7,506 nt of DNA, from assembly GCA_003105245.1 (NCBI GenBank), contig PQAI01000020.1, positions 387 to 7,892 on the forward strand, given 5' to 3'. Source of the stretch: Betaproteobacteria bacterium. GTDB taxonomy: Bacteria > Pseudomonadota > Gammaproteobacteria > Burkholderiales > Usitatibacteraceae. The notes under the pieces were generated by a model. It saw nothing but the letters and a program-made list of their open reading frames with translations. It was not told where the DNA came from and searched no databases. This document shows, one piece after another, positions 1 through 7,506 of this stretch (position 1 is the stretch's first letter; every line of letters starts with the position of its first letter). The position numbers and the translations under genes were made by a program.

Positions 1-113
1 GTGATGGCCTCCCCCACGCCGCCGCCCGTGCAGGACTCCGCGGTGGCCACGAGCAGCCCCGCCCGGCGGCAGGACTCCCCCAGGCGCGCCGACAGCTCGT
101 CGATGTCGCTCAT
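1..113 (-). CDS. pncC: Nicotinamide-nucleotide amidohydrolase, CinA C-terminal family (5' part only)
   Basis: This is the first 37 codons of a gene that runs off the left edge. The family deamidates nicotinamide mononucleotide to nicotinate mononucleotide in the cytoplasm, recycling NMN (for example from NAD-dependent DNA ligase) back to NAD. Seen in the sequence: after an N-terminal helix of about 20 residues comes a strand and the motif ATAESCTGGGVGEAIT (residues 23-38). It matches the ESCTGG signature of PncC/CinA C-terminal domains, whose serine is the proposed catalytic nucleophile. The protein starts directly with this domain, so it is the short stand-alone form and not a full CinA fusion. 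The ATG overlaps the stop of the upstream acetyltransferase gene as ATGA, and a very strong Shine-Dalgarno precedes it. Only about a quarter of the expected protein is visible, so the call rests on one motif. Confidence 0.85.
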   Translation of the reverse strand, partial: MSDIDELSARLGESCRRAGLLVATAESCTGGGVGEAI

Positions 114-852
114 GCCACCTCCTCCGGGCGCCCGCGGTACCAGTAGCGGTAGGCGGGCGCGAATCCGAACGGCTCGTAGAGGGCGATCGCCGCGGCGTTG
201 CCCTCCTCCACCTGCAGGTACGAGTGCCTCGCGCCGCCCTCCCAGCCCCAGCGCAGCAGCGCCGCCACGATCGTGCGCGCGAAGCCGCGGCGCCGGCAAC
301 CCTCCCGTGTCACCACGTCGAAGAGGCCGACGTGGCCGCCCTCCCGGATCGCGAGTCCCGTGGCGACCGGCACGCCCGCCTCCAGGATGGCGGCCGTGTG
401 CACCGGCAGCGGCAGCGCGGCCAGGCGCGCGAGGTGGGCGGCGCGCTGCGCGATGGGCGAGCCGCGAAGGCTCCCCACCATGTCGAACCACTCCTCCAGG
501 CGCGGATTCTCGACCTCGCCGCCTGCGAGGCCGGCAGGGTCGATTTCGGCCTCCCGGACTTCCGTCGTCTCGAACCGCTCGTAGCCGCGCGCGGCGAGGA
601 ATTCCTCCAGCTCCGCGGGGCGGGTGGGCTCGGAAAGGCGGAAGATCGCCGGCAGCCCCATGGCGCCGTAGAGGCGCTCGCAGTGATCGACCTTGTCATC
701 CAGGGGCAGGGTCGACGGATAGACGGGGTTCACGGAGCGCGCGCGCTTCGCCTTCCCCGGCGAGAAGCGCAGCAGCCAGCCGTCGTAGAGCAGCTGCCCC
801 GGCGGGGCCGAGGAGTTGAGAGTGAGCTCCTCGAGCCGCCGCGGCCCCGTGG

Positions 853-856
<4 letters not shown>
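110..856 (-). CDS. GNAT-family N-acetyltransferase, two-part (degenerate plus catalytic domain)
   Basis: This 248-residue cytoplasmic protein is predicted to transfer acetyl from acetyl-CoA to an unknown amine. The C-terminal half (about 150-240) is a GNAT fold: strand GLFDVVT (177-183), then the pyrophosphate-binding loop CRRRGFAR (187-194), fitting R-x-x-G-x-A. It ends with YLQVEEGN (213-220) and LYEPFGF (226-232), the asparagine and LY-x3-GF of motif B. The N-terminal part contains [20 protein letters not shown] (25-44), which resembles the N-terminal module of Rv0428c-like two-domain GNATs (from memory of the family). The substrate cannot be told; small-molecule or antibiotic acetylation and protein acetylation are all possible. 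The ATG overlaps the ugpC stop (ATGA) and the TGA overlaps the pncC start in the same way, so it is translationally coupled inside the ugp run. Its ribosome site, AAGG three bases or fewer from the ATG, is weak. Confidence 0.85.
117..125 (-). promoter_or_regulatory. Strong ribosome binding site for pncC
   Basis: On the minus strand GGAGGAGGT lies 3 bases (from its last base) to 8 bases (from its first GGAG) before the pncC ATG at 113-111, inside the last codons of the acetyltransferase gene. It is near-perfect anti-16S complementarity. It supports the chosen start and suggests that pncC is translated well in its own right despite its distal position. Confidence 0.8.
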
Positions 857-1920
<1,064 letters not shown>

Positions 1921-1943
1921 GTGTCTTCGCCGTCCCTATTCGC

Positions 1944-2792
1944 CTACTTCTCGGTTTCCACGAGGCCCTTCACGAACCACTTCTGCATGAGCACCACCAC
2001 GAGCGCGGGCGGCATGAGGGCGAGCATGGCGGTGGCCATGATGAGGTGCCACTCGTTGGAGGCGTCGCCCCCGGCGATCATGCGCTTGATCCCGATCACC
2101 ACCGTGTACATCGACTCGTCCGCCGTGATGAGCAGCGGCCACAGGTACTGGTTCCAGCCGTAGATGAAGAGGATCACGAAGAGCGCCGCGATGTGCGTCT
2201 TCGACAGCGGCAGCATCACGTCGAAGAAGAAGCGCATGGGGCCCGCGCCGTCGATGCGCGCGGCCTCCGCCAGCTCGTCGGGGATGGTCATGAAGAACTG
2301 GCGGAAGAGGAAGGTCGCCGTGGCCGAGGCGATGAGCGGCATGGCCAGGCCCACGTGGGAGTTGAGGATCCCGAGATCGGAGGCCACCTTGAAGGTCGGG
2401 ATGATGCGCACCTCCACCGGCAGCATGAGCGTCACGAACACGCTCCAGAAGAAGAACTGGCGGCCGGGGAAGCGGAAGTAGACGATGGCGAAGGCCGAGA
2501 GGATGGAGATGAAGATCTTCCCGATCGAGATCGACAGCGCCATGATGAGGCTGTTGACCAGCATCGCCCCCACCGGCGCCGACGAGCCCTTCTCCGAGCC
2601 GGAGGTGAGCACCTGCGTGTAGTTGTGCATGAACTGGTCGCCGGGCCACAGCGGCATCGGCACCGTCACGATCTGGTCGAAGGTGAGGGTCGAGGCGACG
2701 AAGGTCACCCACAGCGGGAACGCGACGATCACGATGCCCACGATGAGCACCGCGTGCGCGAAGGCGTCCCGGACGGGCCTGTTTTCTACCAT
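1944..2792 (-). CDS. ugpE: sn-glycerol-3-phosphate ABC transporter, permease subunit UgpE
   Basis: UgpE is one of two inner-membrane permeases of the importer. The 282 residues start MVENRP, matching MIENRP of E. coli UgpE (281 residues), and end GLVETEK against GLVDSEK. Six hydrophobic membrane segments are visible, the first at about 12-34. The long stretches LMLPVEVRI (122-130) and ASATATFLFRQFFMT (155-169) are nearly identical to E. coli as I recall it. The EAA loop that contacts UgpC is EAARIDG (176-182) followed by LP (194-195). The start lies only 2 bases after the ugpA stop with no clear Shine-Dalgarno, so translation is probably coupled to ugpA. The frame stays open upstream through the whole of ugpA, which would give a false 590-residue protein; the homologous N-terminus fixes the start at 2792. 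Confidence 0.96.
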   Translation of the reverse strand: MVENRPVRDAFAHAVLIVGIVIVAFPLWVTFVASTLTFDQIVTVPMPLWPGDQFMHNYTQVLTSGSEKGSSAPVGAMLVNSLIMALSISIGKIFISILSAFAIVYFRFPGRQFFFWSVFVTLMLPVEVRIIPTFKVASDLGILNSHVGLAMPLIASATATFLFRQFFMTIPDELAEAARIDGAGPMRFFFDVMLPLSKTHIAALFVILFIYGWNQYLWPLLITADESMYTVVIGIKRMIAGGDASNEWHLIMATAMLALMPPALVVVLMQKWFVKGLVETEK

Positions 2793-2794
2793 TT

Positions 2795-3676
2795 CTAGTA
2801 CTGGACCTTGCGCTCGACGTAGCGGAACTGGACGACCGTGAGGGTGACCACCACGATCATGAGGATCACCGACTGCGCCGAGGAGCTGCCCAGGTCCGCG
2901 GCCTTCACGCCGTCGTAGTACACCTTGTAGACGAGCACCTTGGTCGCGTCTCCCGGCCCGCCCTGGGTGGTGGCGTCGATCACCCCGAAGGTGTCGAAGA
3001 ACGAGTAGATGATGTTGATGACGAGCAGGAAGAAGGTGGTGGGCGACAGCAGCGGGAAGACGATCGTCCAGAAGCGGCGGAAGGGCCCCGCCCCGTCGAT
3101 GGCGGCCGCCTCGATGAGCGATTTGGGGATCGACTGCAGCCCCGCGAGGAAGAAGAGGAAGTTGTAGCTGATCTGCTTCCACACCGAGGCGATCACCACC
3201 AGCGCCATGGCCTGCTCGGGGTCGATGATCCAGTTCCAGTCGAAGCCCAGCACCTTGAGGTAGTAGGTCACGATGCCGATGGACGGGGCGAAGATGAACG
3301 CCCAGAGCACGCCGGCGATGGCGGGCGCGACCGCGTAGGGCCAGATGAGGAAGGTCTTGTAGACGAGCGCTCCCTTGATCACGGAGTCGGCCATCGTCGC
3401 GAGGAGCAGCGAGATGAAGATCCCGGAGGTGGCCACCAGCGTGGCGAAGAAGGCCGTCGTCTTGAACGACGAGAGGTAGTGCGAGTCCCTGAAGAGCTCG
3501 GCGTAGTTCTGGAACCACACGAACTGCGAGGTCATCCCGAAGGCGTCCTGCAGCAGGAACGAGTAGTACACCGCCTGGATGGCGGGCCAGAAGAAGAACA
3601 TGGCCGTGATCACGAGCTGCGGCGCGAGCAGCACGTACGGGAGCCACGCCGACCGGAAGACGACCCGCTTTTCCAT
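2795..3676 (-). CDS. ugpA: sn-glycerol-3-phosphate ABC transporter, permease subunit UgpA
   Basis: UgpA is the second inner-membrane permease and pairs with UgpE. The 293 residues align end to end with E. coli UgpA (295): [15 protein letters not shown] near the N-terminus, [14 protein letters not shown] (163-176) in the middle, and [13 protein letters not shown] at the C-terminus. About six membrane segments are present, the first at 12-31. The EAA coupling loop is EAAAIDG (189-195), ending at FPL (207-209). The ATG at 3676 follows a 50-base gap after ugpB, and no good Shine-Dalgarno precedes it. The hairpin at 3689-3712 ends 12 bases upstream, so initiation here may be deliberately weak compared with ugpB. 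The TAG stop sits 2 bases before the ugpE start. Confidence 0.96.
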   Translation of the reverse strand: MEKRVVFRSAWLPYVLLAPQLVITAMFFFWPAIQAVYYSFLLQDAFGMTSQFVWFQNYAELFRDSHYLSSFKTTAFFATLVATSGIFISLLLATMADSVIKGALVYKTFLIWPYAVAPAIAGVLWAFIFAPSIGIVTYYLKVLGFDWNWIIDPEQAMALVVIASVWKQISYNFLFFLAGLQSIPKSLIEAAAIDGAGPFRRFWTIVFPLLSPTTFFLLVINIIYSFFDTFGVIDATTQGGPGDATKVLVYKVYYDGVKAADLGSSSAQSVILMIVVVTLTVVQFRYVERKVQY

Positions 3677-3688
3677 GGTCCGGATGTG

Positions 3689-3712
3689 GAAGGGGGCCTC
3701 GCGGCCCCCTTC
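3689..3712 (-). promoter_or_regulatory. Intercistronic hairpin between ugpB and ugpA
   Basis: This is a perfect inverted repeat: GAAGGGGGCC and GGCCCCCTTC (10 bp, seven of them G-C) around a 4-base loop that reads GCGA on the transcript strand, a GNRA tetraloop. It begins 14 bases after the ugpB stop and ends 12 bases before the ugpA ATG. No T-run follows, so it does not look like a full terminator. By analogy with stem-loops behind malE and other binding-protein genes, it probably protects the 3' end of a ugpB-only mRNA or partly attenuates read-through. Either would give more binding protein than permease. The structure is plain in the sequence; the role is inferred. Confidence 0.75.
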
Positions 3713-3726
3713 TCATGCCTTTCGCA

Positions 3727-5040
3727 TCAGCCCTTGTTCGCAGCCTGGAACTTGCGCAGGATCTCGTTGCCGCGCTTCACCGCGTCGTCCATCGCGGCCT
3801 TGGCGTCCTTCTTGCCGGCGATCACCTGCTCGATCTCCTCCTCGATCACCTCGCGGCCCTGCACGTAGTTGCCGAAGCGCAGGCCCTTGGAATTGGCCGT
3901 CGGCGGCTTGTTGGTGAGCTGCTTCACCGCGATGTCGGCGCCCGGGTTCTTGTCGTAGAAGCCGGACTTGCGCGTCATCTCGTAGGCGGCCATCGTGATC
4001 GGCACGTAGCCCGTCCCGGTGTGCCACTCCATCTGGATCTCGGGCTTGGAGAGGAACGAGAAGAACTTGGCCACGCCCTTGTAGGCGTTGTTGGTCTTGC
4101 CGCCCATGACCCAGAGCGAGGCGCCTCCGATGATCGAGTTCTGCGGGGCGCCCTTCACGTCGTCGTGGTAGGGAATGAAGTTCACCGACCACTCGAACTT
4201 CGCCATGCGGCGGATGTTGGCCTGCGCCCCGGTCGAGGAGGTGAGCATCGCGCACTCGCCGCTGGAGAACTTGGCCTCGGCCTGGTTGGTGCGCCCGGCG
4301 TAGGTGAACAGGCCCTTCTTGGCCATGTCGCCCAGCATGGCGATGTGGCGCACGTGAAGCGGCGAGTTCACCTGGAACACGGTGTCGAGGCCGCCCATGC
4401 CGTTTTCCTTGGTCCCGATGGGCACGTTGTGCCAGGCGGAGAAGTTCTCGATGTGCATCCAGGCCGGCCAGCCGGAGGTGTAGACGCACGACTGGCCCGC
4501 GGCCTTGAGCTTCTCGGCGTTGGCGATGAATTCCTTCCAGGTCTTCGGGGCCTTGTTCGGGTCGAGGCCCGCCTTCTTGTAGGCGTCCTTGTTGATGTAG
4601 AAGACGACGGTCGAGCTGTTGAACGGGAAGGACAGCATGTTGCCCTTGCTGTCGGAGTAGTAGCCCGTCACCGTCGGCAGGTAGACCTTCGGGTTGAAGG
4701 GCTCGTCCGCGTCCTTCATGAGCTTGTAGACGGGAACCACGGCGCCCTTGGCGGCCATCATGGTGGCGGTTCCCACCTCGAAGACCTGGAGGATGTGCGG
4801 CGCGTTGCCGGCGCGGTAGGCGGCGATGGCCGCCGTCAGCGAGTCGGGATAGGAGCCCTTGTACGACGGGACCACCTTGTATTCCTTCTGGCTCGCGTTG
4901 AACTTGTTGGCGAGCTCGTTGAGCTTGTCGCCGAGGGCGCCGCCCATCGAGTGCCACCACTGGATCTCGGTCTGGGCTTGCGCGCCGGTCGCACCGAAGG
5001 CGGCCGCGACGAAGGCGGCCAGCAGGACTTTGCGGGTCAT
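3727..5040 (-). CDS. ugpB: sn-glycerol-3-phosphate ABC transporter, periplasmic binding protein
   Basis: UgpB captures G3P and, in E. coli, glycerophosphodiesters in the periplasm and delivers them to UgpA/UgpE. The 437 residues match E. coli UgpB (438) throughout. Residues 1-22 are a Sec signal peptide: TRK, a hydrophobic core, then AQA before Gln23. There is no lipobox, so the protein is soluble and periplasmic. Aligning by eye with E. coli (one-residue offset), all seven ligand-contact positions I recall are kept: Tyr64, Glu88, Ser143, Ser269, Gly306, Tyr345 and Arg396. Cys185 and Cys263, also present in E. coli, may form a disulfide. The start is the ATG at 5040, preceded by GGAG at 9 bases; an in-frame ATG at 5055 (MEKRS) has no ribosome site and would spoil the signal peptide. 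It is the first gene of the run, followed by the hairpin. Confidence 0.96.
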   Translation of the reverse strand: MTRKVLLAAFVAAAFGATGAQAQTEIQWWHSMGGALGDKLNELANKFNASQKEYKVVPSYKGSYPDSLTAAIAAYRAGNAPHILQVFEVGTATMMAAKGAVVPVYKLMKDADEPFNPKVYLPTVTGYYSDSKGNMLSFPFNSSTVVFYINKDAYKKAGLDPNKAPKTWKEFIANAEKLKAAGQSCVYTSGWPAWMHIENFSAWHNVPIGTKENGMGGLDTVFQVNSPLHVRHIAMLGDMAKKGLFTYAGRTNQAEAKFSSGECAMLTSSTGAQANIRRMAKFEWSVNFIPYHDDVKGAPQNSIIGGASLWVMGGKTNNAYKGVAKFFSFLSKPEIQMEWHTGTGYVPITMAAYEMTRKSGFYDKNPGADIAVKQLTNKPPTANSKGLRFGNYVQGREVIEEEIEQVIAGKKDAKAAMDDAVKRGNEILRKFQAANKG

Positions 5041-5049
5041 TGAGCGTTT

Positions 5050-5053
5050 CTCC
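5050..5053 (-). promoter_or_regulatory. Ribosome binding site deciding the ugpB start
   Basis: GGAG lies 9 bases before the ATG at 5040-5038 on the minus strand. An in-frame ATG at 5055-5053 overlaps this site and has no purine-rich sequence ahead of it. The 5040 start is therefore preferred and gives a clean signal peptide. Confidence 0.7.
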
Positions 5054-5073
5054 ATGGATGGGATAACACGGTT

Positions 5074-5120
5074 GGCCAGGTCGCTCTTCGGCCGGGGACT
5101 TCTCGTGGGGCCCCCTGGCC
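5074..5120 (-). repeat. Competing inverted repeats in the ugpB leader
   Basis: Two pairings share the same right-hand arm. GGCCAGG (5074-5080) pairs perfectly with CCTGGCC (5114-5120) across 33 bases. GGCCGGGG (5090-5097) pairs with CCCC-T-GGCC (5112-5120), giving 8 bp with one bulged base. The two cannot form together. If transcription starts upstream of 5120, the leader RNA could switch between them; in a GC-rich genome this can also arise by chance. Confidence 0.35.
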
Positions 5121-5203
5121 GCATGTCGTCATCGTGGATGAATGTTACATCGGCCCCGCACGCGGCGCTTCGGAGACTTGTGACGCAGCGCAACAACCGC
5201 GCG

Positions 5204-5240
5204 AAAAGCCCGGCCGCCGGCGGGGGCGCCGGGCCGGGCC
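5204..5240 (-). terminator. Rho-independent terminator of the unrecognised gene
   Basis: On the minus strand GCCCGGCC (5239-5232) pairs with GGCCGGGC (5215-5208). An inner CGGCG/CGCCG pairing can extend the stem past a 2-base bulge, and TTTT (5207-5204) follows directly. It begins about 12 bases after the TAG at 5254-5252. The T-run is short, but the stem is very GC-rich. It should separate transcription of this gene from the ugp operon downstream. Confidence 0.75.
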
Positions 5241-5251
5241 AAGGGGGGGCG

Positions 5252-6052
5252 CTAGTCCTTCTTGATGAAGGAGCGAAGCGAGCCCAGCAGGCCGCGCTTC
5301 TCCTCCGCCGCGGGCTCCGCCCGGGCGGCGTGCTTGGGGGGGGCGTACTGCGGCTCCGCCTTGGGACGCGGCGGCGGAGCGACGGCGGCCTTCTGGTTGA
5401 GCACCGAGCGCTTGACGATCTCGGTCCACTCGTTGGGCCGGCCGATGAAGTACTTGGCGAACTCCTCGACCGCCTTGTCGTTGAATTCCAGGGCCATCAT
5501 CTGGAAGACGTCGATGTTGAAGTCGCCGACGTTCTTGGCCATGATCTTCAGCCGCCCGGTCTCGTGGTCGCCGTCGAACTTGGCCTGCACCCGGAAGTCG
5601 CACTTCACCTGGAAGATCTCGTGGGTGATGACCTTCCGCTGGTCGCGGTACTGCTCGCTCTTGTGCTCGATGTTGTACTGCCAGAGGATGTCCCGGAACT
5701 TCTCCATGTCGTCCGGGCCCTTCTTGACCGACAGGACCTGCTCCGAGGAGCAGCGCGCGGCGACGTGGACCTCGTTGTAGTAGTCCTTGTCGATGAAGTT
5801 CTTGGTGCGGAAGTCGACGAAGAAGTCCCGGAAGGCGAGCCCCGAGATGTCGCCGACCGTCGGCAGCTTGTAGACGAAGGGCGAAGGCATCTTCACCACG
5901 TTGAGCTGCTTGCCGAGGTCGTTGAGGTAGAGGAACGCGCGCCGCAGGGCGTGGTCCACCGCCACCGCGTTGGACCGAAGGCTCTCGGTCTTGTCGACGT
6001 CCTGCGCCTTGGCGGCGTCGGCCTGTTTCTTGAGATCGTCCAGAAGTCCCAC
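5252..6052 (-). CDS. Unrecognised 266-residue cytoplasmic protein
   Basis: I do not recognise this family. It has no signal peptide and no membrane segment. A globular core spans roughly 20-220 and is rich in charged and aromatic residues, such as [19 protein letters not shown] (76-94) and [16 protein letters not shown] (175-190). A Pro/Ala-rich linker (about 222-251) then leads to a short basic tail, [15 protein letters not shown] (252-266). The N-terminus ([14 protein letters not shown]) is likewise amphipathic and resembles the tail, so both ends could bind a membrane or partner. It starts with GTG at 6052, fixed by GAGGAG 6 bases upstream, and ends just before a terminator, so it is a single-gene unit divergent from glpK. 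Codon use resembles that of its neighbours and I see no sign of transfer. A tract of eight C (5343-5336) lies in the linker codons. Its place between two G3P genes need not imply a role in glycerol metabolism. Confidence 0.88.
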   Translation of the reverse strand: MGLLDDLKKQADAAKAQDVDKTESLRSNAVAVDHALRRAFLYLNDLGKQLNVVKMPSPFVYKLPTVGDISGLAFRDFFVDFRTKNFIDKDYYNEVHVAARCSSEQVLSVKKGPDDMEKFRDILWQYNIEHKSEQYRDQRKVITHEIFQVKCDFRVQAKFDGDHETGRLKIMAKNVGDFNIDVFQMMALEFNDKAVEEFAKYFIGRPNEWTEIVKRSVLNQKAAVAPPPRPKAEPQYAPPKHAARAEPAAEEKRGLLGSLRSFIKKD

Positions 6053-6058
6053 TCGCAG

Positions 6059-6064
6059 CTCCTC
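6059..6064 (-). promoter_or_regulatory. Ribosome binding site fixing the GTG start of the unrecognised gene
   Basis: GAGGAG on the minus strand, within AGAGGAG, ends 6 bases before the GTG at 6052-6050. Spacing and match are good, which makes the GTG start convincing although no ATG is available nearby. Confidence 0.8.
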
Positions 6065-6089
6065 TGAAGGCCTATCCGGCCATCGTGAG

Positions 6090-6104
6090 ATTTTATCGTA
6101 TCAT
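6090..6104. promoter_or_regulatory. AT-rich core of the divergent promoter region between the unrecognised gene and glpK
   Basis: The 71-base gap (6053-6123) has a single AT-rich patch in otherwise GC-rich DNA. Plus strand: TATCAT (6099-6104) is a 5/6 match to a -10 box; it would start transcription near 6111 and leave glpK a leader of only about 12 bases. Minus strand: TAAAAT (6095-6090) is also 5/6 and would serve the unrecognised gene. Neither has a recognisable -35 at normal spacing, so an activator may be needed. The two -10 candidates are nearly back to back, so polymerases would compete. Confidence 0.45.
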
Positions 6105-6123
6105 CGACCGGCCGGCAGTCCCC

Positions 6124-7506
<1,383 letters not shown>

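Larger units (their letters stand above)
5041..5203 (-). promoter_or_regulatory. ugpB upstream region: presumed promoter and leader of the ugp operon
   Basis: These 163 bases lie between the terminator of the upstream gene and ugpB and must hold the operon promoter unless read-through supplies it. I see no convincing sigma-70 pair: TAACAT (5147-5142, minus strand) is a 4/6 match to a -10 box, and nothing like TTGACA lies 16-18 bases ahead. A 9-base palindrome, ATGTTACAT, is at 5142-5150. I looked for tandem Pho-box repeats, since ugp is under PhoB control in E. coli, and found none with proper 11-base spacing. Two competing inverted repeats occur near 5074-5120 and are listed separately. The assignment is by position, not by motif. 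Confidence 0.45.

Noticed and set aside
1..819. A 272-codon plus-strand frame opposite pncC and the GNAT gene
   Set aside because: The product is almost entirely Arg, Pro, Ala, Ser and Gly, which is a composition artefact. The minus strand carries recognisable PncC and GNAT motifs.
1944..3716. A 590-codon minus-strand frame that would fuse ugpE to a long upstream extension
   Set aside because: The upstream part is an out-of-frame reading of ugpA. The product is Arg/His/Gly-rich low-complexity sequence, while ugpA in its own frame matches E. coli UgpA end to end. The UgpE N-terminus MVENRP fixes the start at 2792.
3715..5043. A 442-codon plus-strand frame opposite ugpB, and a similar 404-codon one opposite ugpC (949-2163)
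   Set aside because: Both are antisense shadows of well-identified genes, with His/Leu/Val/Arg-biased composition typical of reverse reading in high-GC DNA.
5041..5055. Alternative ugpB start at the ATG at 5055
   Set aside because: It has no ribosome site ahead of it and would add MEKRS before a signal peptide that is already complete from 5040.
5056..5090. Possible sigma-54 promoter (TGGCC...TTATCC on the minus strand before ugpB)
   Set aside because: The spacing and the -12 element (TTGC) do not fit the GG-N10-GC rule.
5041..5203. Possible Pho box upstream of ugpB
   Set aside because: ATGTCGTCATC and neighbouring bases look suggestive on the plus strand, but the next 11-base unit matches it at only about 4 of 11 positions, so no tandem repeat is supported.
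4859..6067. A 402-codon plus-strand frame crossing the ugpB start, the terminator and the unrecognised gene
   Set aside because: It runs antisense through two genes, a terminator and an intergenic region, with biased Leu/Val/Asp composition and no recognisable motif. The minus-strand gene has a strong ribosome site and a terminator.

Overview
The window is ordinary, GC-rich chromosomal DNA from a Gram-negative bacterium. It carries a complete sn-glycerol-3-phosphate (G3P) ABC importer, ugpBAEC, beside a divergent glycerol kinase gene, glpK. High GC, a periplasmic binding protein with a Sec signal and no lipobox, and close likeness to the E. coli Ugp proteins point to a proteobacterium. Betaproteobacteria (Burkholderiales or Rhodocyclales type) is my best guess, but that is inference. 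No mobile element, CRISPR array, tRNA or rRNA is visible.

Layout, left to right. At 1-113 (minus) is the start of pncC, cut by the window edge. At 110-856 (minus) is a two-part GNAT acetyltransferase. At 853-1920, 1944-2792, 2795-3676 and 3727-5040 (all minus) are ugpC, ugpE, ugpA and ugpB. Transcription therefore runs right to left: ugpB, ugpA, ugpE, ugpC, GNAT, pncC. The genes are packed tightly, with two ATGA stop/start overlaps at the distal end. The only notable gap inside the run is 50 bases between ugpB and ugpA, and it holds a perfect 10-bp hairpin. The ugpB leader (5041-5203) follows a rho-independent terminator (5204-5240) that ends the next gene, an unrecognised 266-residue cytoplasmic protein (5252-6052, minus). 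A 71-base divergent promoter region separates that gene from glpK (6124 to the right edge, plus).

How the genes work together. UgpB captures G3P or glycerophosphodiesters in the periplasm, UgpA and UgpE form the membrane channel, and UgpC supplies ATP hydrolysis. GlpK makes G3P from glycerol inside the cell, so both arms feed one G3P pool for phospholipid synthesis, carbon and phosphate. The GNAT and PncC proteins have no obvious metabolic link to this pathway and appear to be co-transcribed passengers in the place where E. coli has ugpQ. glpK has an open frame that runs off the right edge with no stop.

I found no evidence of a previously undescribed system. The items most worth a second look are the ugpB-ugpA hairpin, the unrecognised protein with matching amphipathic ends and a C8 tract, the missing ugpQ, and the altered fructose-1,6-bisphosphate loop in GlpK.
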